From: CAYMLL01 sp964390645
GTDB lineage: Bacteria; Planctomycetota; UBA8108
NCBI GenBank assembly: GCA_964390645.1
Contig: CAYMLL010000210.1
Location: 1-14,038 of the forward strand
Direction of reading: 5' to 3'
DNA length: 14,038 nucleotides
Shown here: piece by piece, positions 12,617-14,038 of the stretch
How the letters are laid out: every line of letters starts with the position of its first letter
Position numbering within the stretch: position 1 is the first letter of the stretch
The notes under the pieces: generated by a model
The model's input: only the letters and a program-made list of their open reading frames with translations
The model's database searches: none
What the model was told of the DNA's origin: nothing
Program-made: the position numbers and the translations under genes

Positions 12617-14038
12617 TCAGGGTAGTCTGAGCCCGACAAGCTCCGGTTTGATTCCGCCCCCGCCGAAGAACCTGCCACCGCCCACGGCCACGACGATCCA
12701 CTGCTTCCCCTTGTGCAGGTAGGTGATCGGATTGCCGTAGGGAGTGGCGGGCAACGGAATGGAGCCCAGGTAACGACCTGTCTTCTTGTTGTAGACGCTC
12801 AATCGCCGCGGGCTCTCGTCCCCGGGCACGTCCCGGCCGCCATGGGTCACGAAGAGCAGTGTTCCGGTGACCATCGGCCCGCCGGCATGAAAGCCCCCCC
12901 CTCCGAGGGGCGGCAACTTCAGGTGCCGGATCGCCGGGTGGTCGCGGGGACCGTCGCCGTGCGGCGTCATCCAGCTGTGGTCGCCGGAGCGCATGTCGAT
13001 GGCGGTGATGCGGCAGTAGGGCGGCTTGACCAGGGGGAGGCCTCGAGGCCCCTTCACCCCCGACGTCCAGCCCCTCGGCACCCAGTCGAGGTCGGAGCGC
13101 GCCGGATCCGGCTTGACGAGCACCAGCGCCCGAGGGGAGGACAGCGACGGGATAAAGAAACGAGAGGATTCCGGATCGAAGGCCGCCCCCGGCCAGTTGG
13201 CCGCGCCGGCGTCGCCGGGCAGGTGGATGACCGGCTTGCCTTTCTCCAGCGTCCTCGGCGGCGTGAAGAGCTGACCGATCGTGTACTCTGCACGAACGAT
13301 CTCGAGCGCCTCTGCTCGCAGCTCGGGGGTCAGGTCGATCAGATCGTCTTCCGTGACTCCCTGTCGATCGAAAGGGGCGGGTCTGGTCGGAAAAGGCTGC
13401 GTCGGCGAGGCGCGCTCACCGGGGGTGCTGCTCGCCGGTACGGGACGCTCCTCGATCGGCCAGACCGGCTTGCCCGTGACCCGGTCAAAGACGTAGGTGA
13501 ACGCCTGCTTGCTGATCTGTGCGAGCGCCTTGATCTTCTTTCCGTCGACCGTGATGTCCATCAGCGTCGGCGCTGTCGGGAAGTCGTAGTCCCACAGGCC
13601 ATGGTGCACGCACTGGAAGTGCCAGACCCGCTTGCCGGTCTCGCCGTCCAGGCAGACAACGCTCTCGGCGAAGATGTTGTCCCCGAGTCGGTGGCCACCG
13701 TAGAAGTCGTTGGTCGGCGTACCCGTCGGCAGGTAGACGTACCCGAGCTCGTTGTCCACCGCCATCATCGACCAGACGTTCGCGGCGCCGGTGTACTTCC
13801 ACGAGCCCTTCTCCCAGGTCTTCACCCCGAACTCGCCCGCCCGGGGAACGGTGCGGAAGATCCACTTCCGCTTCCCGGTACGAACGTCGTAGCCGCGCAC
13901 GTGCCCGGGAGGGCCCTGCCGGGTGATGGCCAGGTCCGCGACGATCGACCCGACGACCACCGTGTCGCGACAGATCGCCGGCGGAGAGGAGTGCGTGACG
14001 GAGCGAGGAGTGACGGGACGTCCGAGGTCCTTGCTCAG
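12617..14038 (-). CDS. PQQ-dependent dehydrogenase, quinoprotein glucose dehydrogenase-like (5' end outside window)
   Basis: The frame is open from the right edge to TGA 12617-12619, giving 473 visible residues; the N-terminus with any signal peptide is outside. The apparent start near 13960 is GTG within coding sequence, because upstream codons (S-P-P-A-I-C-R-D-T) are family-like. Propeller repeats are visible: GHVRGYDVRTGKRKWIF, SVVCLDGETGKRVWHFQ, TAIDMRSGDHSWMTP and LSVYNKKTGRYLGSIPL. HHGLWDYDFPTAPTL (145-159 of the visible part) matches the catalytic Asp region of membrane glucose dehydrogenase. The middle PVPASSTPGERASPTQPFPT is typical of this branch. It should oxidise a sugar or alcohol in the periplasm and pass electrons to the respiratory chain. 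The substrate is unproven. No PQQ-synthesis genes are seen here. Confidence 0.92.
   Translation of the reverse strand: MSKDLGRPVTPRSVTHSSPPAICRDTVVVGSIVADLAITRQGPPGHVRGYDVRTGKRKWIFRTVPRAGEFGVKTWEKGSWKYTGAANVWSMMAVDNELGYVYLPTGTPTNDFYGGHRLGDNIFAESVVCLDGETGKRVWHFQCVHHGLWDYDFPTAPTLMDITVDGKKIKALAQISKQAFTYVFDRVTGKPVWPIEERPVPASSTPGERASPTQPFPTRPAPFDRQGVTEDDLIDLTPELRAEALEIVRAEYTIGQLFTPPRTLEKGKPVIHLPGDAGAANWPGAAFDPESSRFFIPSLSSPRALVLVKPDPARSDLDWVPRGWTSGVKGPRGLPLVKPPYCRITAIDMRSGDHSWMTPHGDGPRDHPAIRHLKLPPLGGGGFHAGGPMVTGTLLFVTHGGRDVPGDESPRRLSVYNKKTGRYLGSIPLPATPYGNPITYLHKGKQWIVVAVGGGRFFGGGGIKPELVGLRLP

Noticed and set aside
1..14038. CRISPR array, tRNA, rRNA, insertion sequence or phage genes
   Set aside because: No regularly spaced repeats, no cloverleaf with CCA-type end, no transposase or integrase motif, and no terminal inverted repeats seen on either strand.

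Overview
This is a GC-rich metagenome-style scaffold piece (14,038 bases, with one 100-N gap at 8764-8863) from an uncultivated bacterium. Three things point that way: a conventional-length scaffold gap, acyl-CoA catabolic genes that are dense but not in one tidy operon, and a selenocysteine-dependent gene. The phylum cannot be fixed from the sequence. A degraded fragment of the PSCyt1/DUF1501 families, common in Planctomycetes, Verrucomicrobia and Acidobacteria, sits beside paired FadE-type dehydrogenases and a PQQ dehydrogenase. Myxococcota, Binatota, Acidobacteriota or Planctomycetota-like lineages would all fit.

Layout. Left block, minus strand: a thioesterase (2279-2776), then a selenoprotein of the UGSC family (1614-2171) whose in-frame TGA splits it into two apparent ORFs, then 3 bp later a Nudix plus metallo-beta-lactamase hydrolase (29-1610) whose frame is broken at a poly-C run. 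An HSD10-like short-chain dehydrogenase (2978-3745, plus) diverges from the thioesterase. It converges on a 531-residue minus-strand protein (3804-5399) made of a thioredoxin-like CPTC domain and a large domain I associate with the UGSC family. Middle block, plus strand: an SDR (5583-6341) and two consecutive acyl-CoA dehydrogenases (6437-7615 and 7650 into the gap), probably the catalytic and non-catalytic halves of a heteromeric enzyme.

Right of the gap: an enoyl-CoA hydratase-family gene (8876-9700, minus), a chimeric remnant of a PSCyt1-DUF1501 locus (9957-10394, plus), an APH-type kinase of the ACAD10/11-LvaA kind (10471-11508, plus), a zinc-free quinone oxidoreductase-like MDR (11546-12610, minus) and a PQQ-dependent dehydrogenase running off the right edge (12617-14038, minus).

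How the genes may work together: thioesterase, two SDRs, ACAD pair, crotonase and APH kinase form a toolkit for degrading a branched, hydroxylated or otherwise unusual acyl-CoA. The most notable content is the selenoprotein with its U-x-x-C-x-x-C cluster, a thioredoxin-fused putative partner about 1.6 kb away, and the tightly coupled Nudix-MBL gene. Together they suggest a selenium-dependent redox system embedded in acyl-CoA metabolism. Its reaction is not known to me and the functional link is inference.
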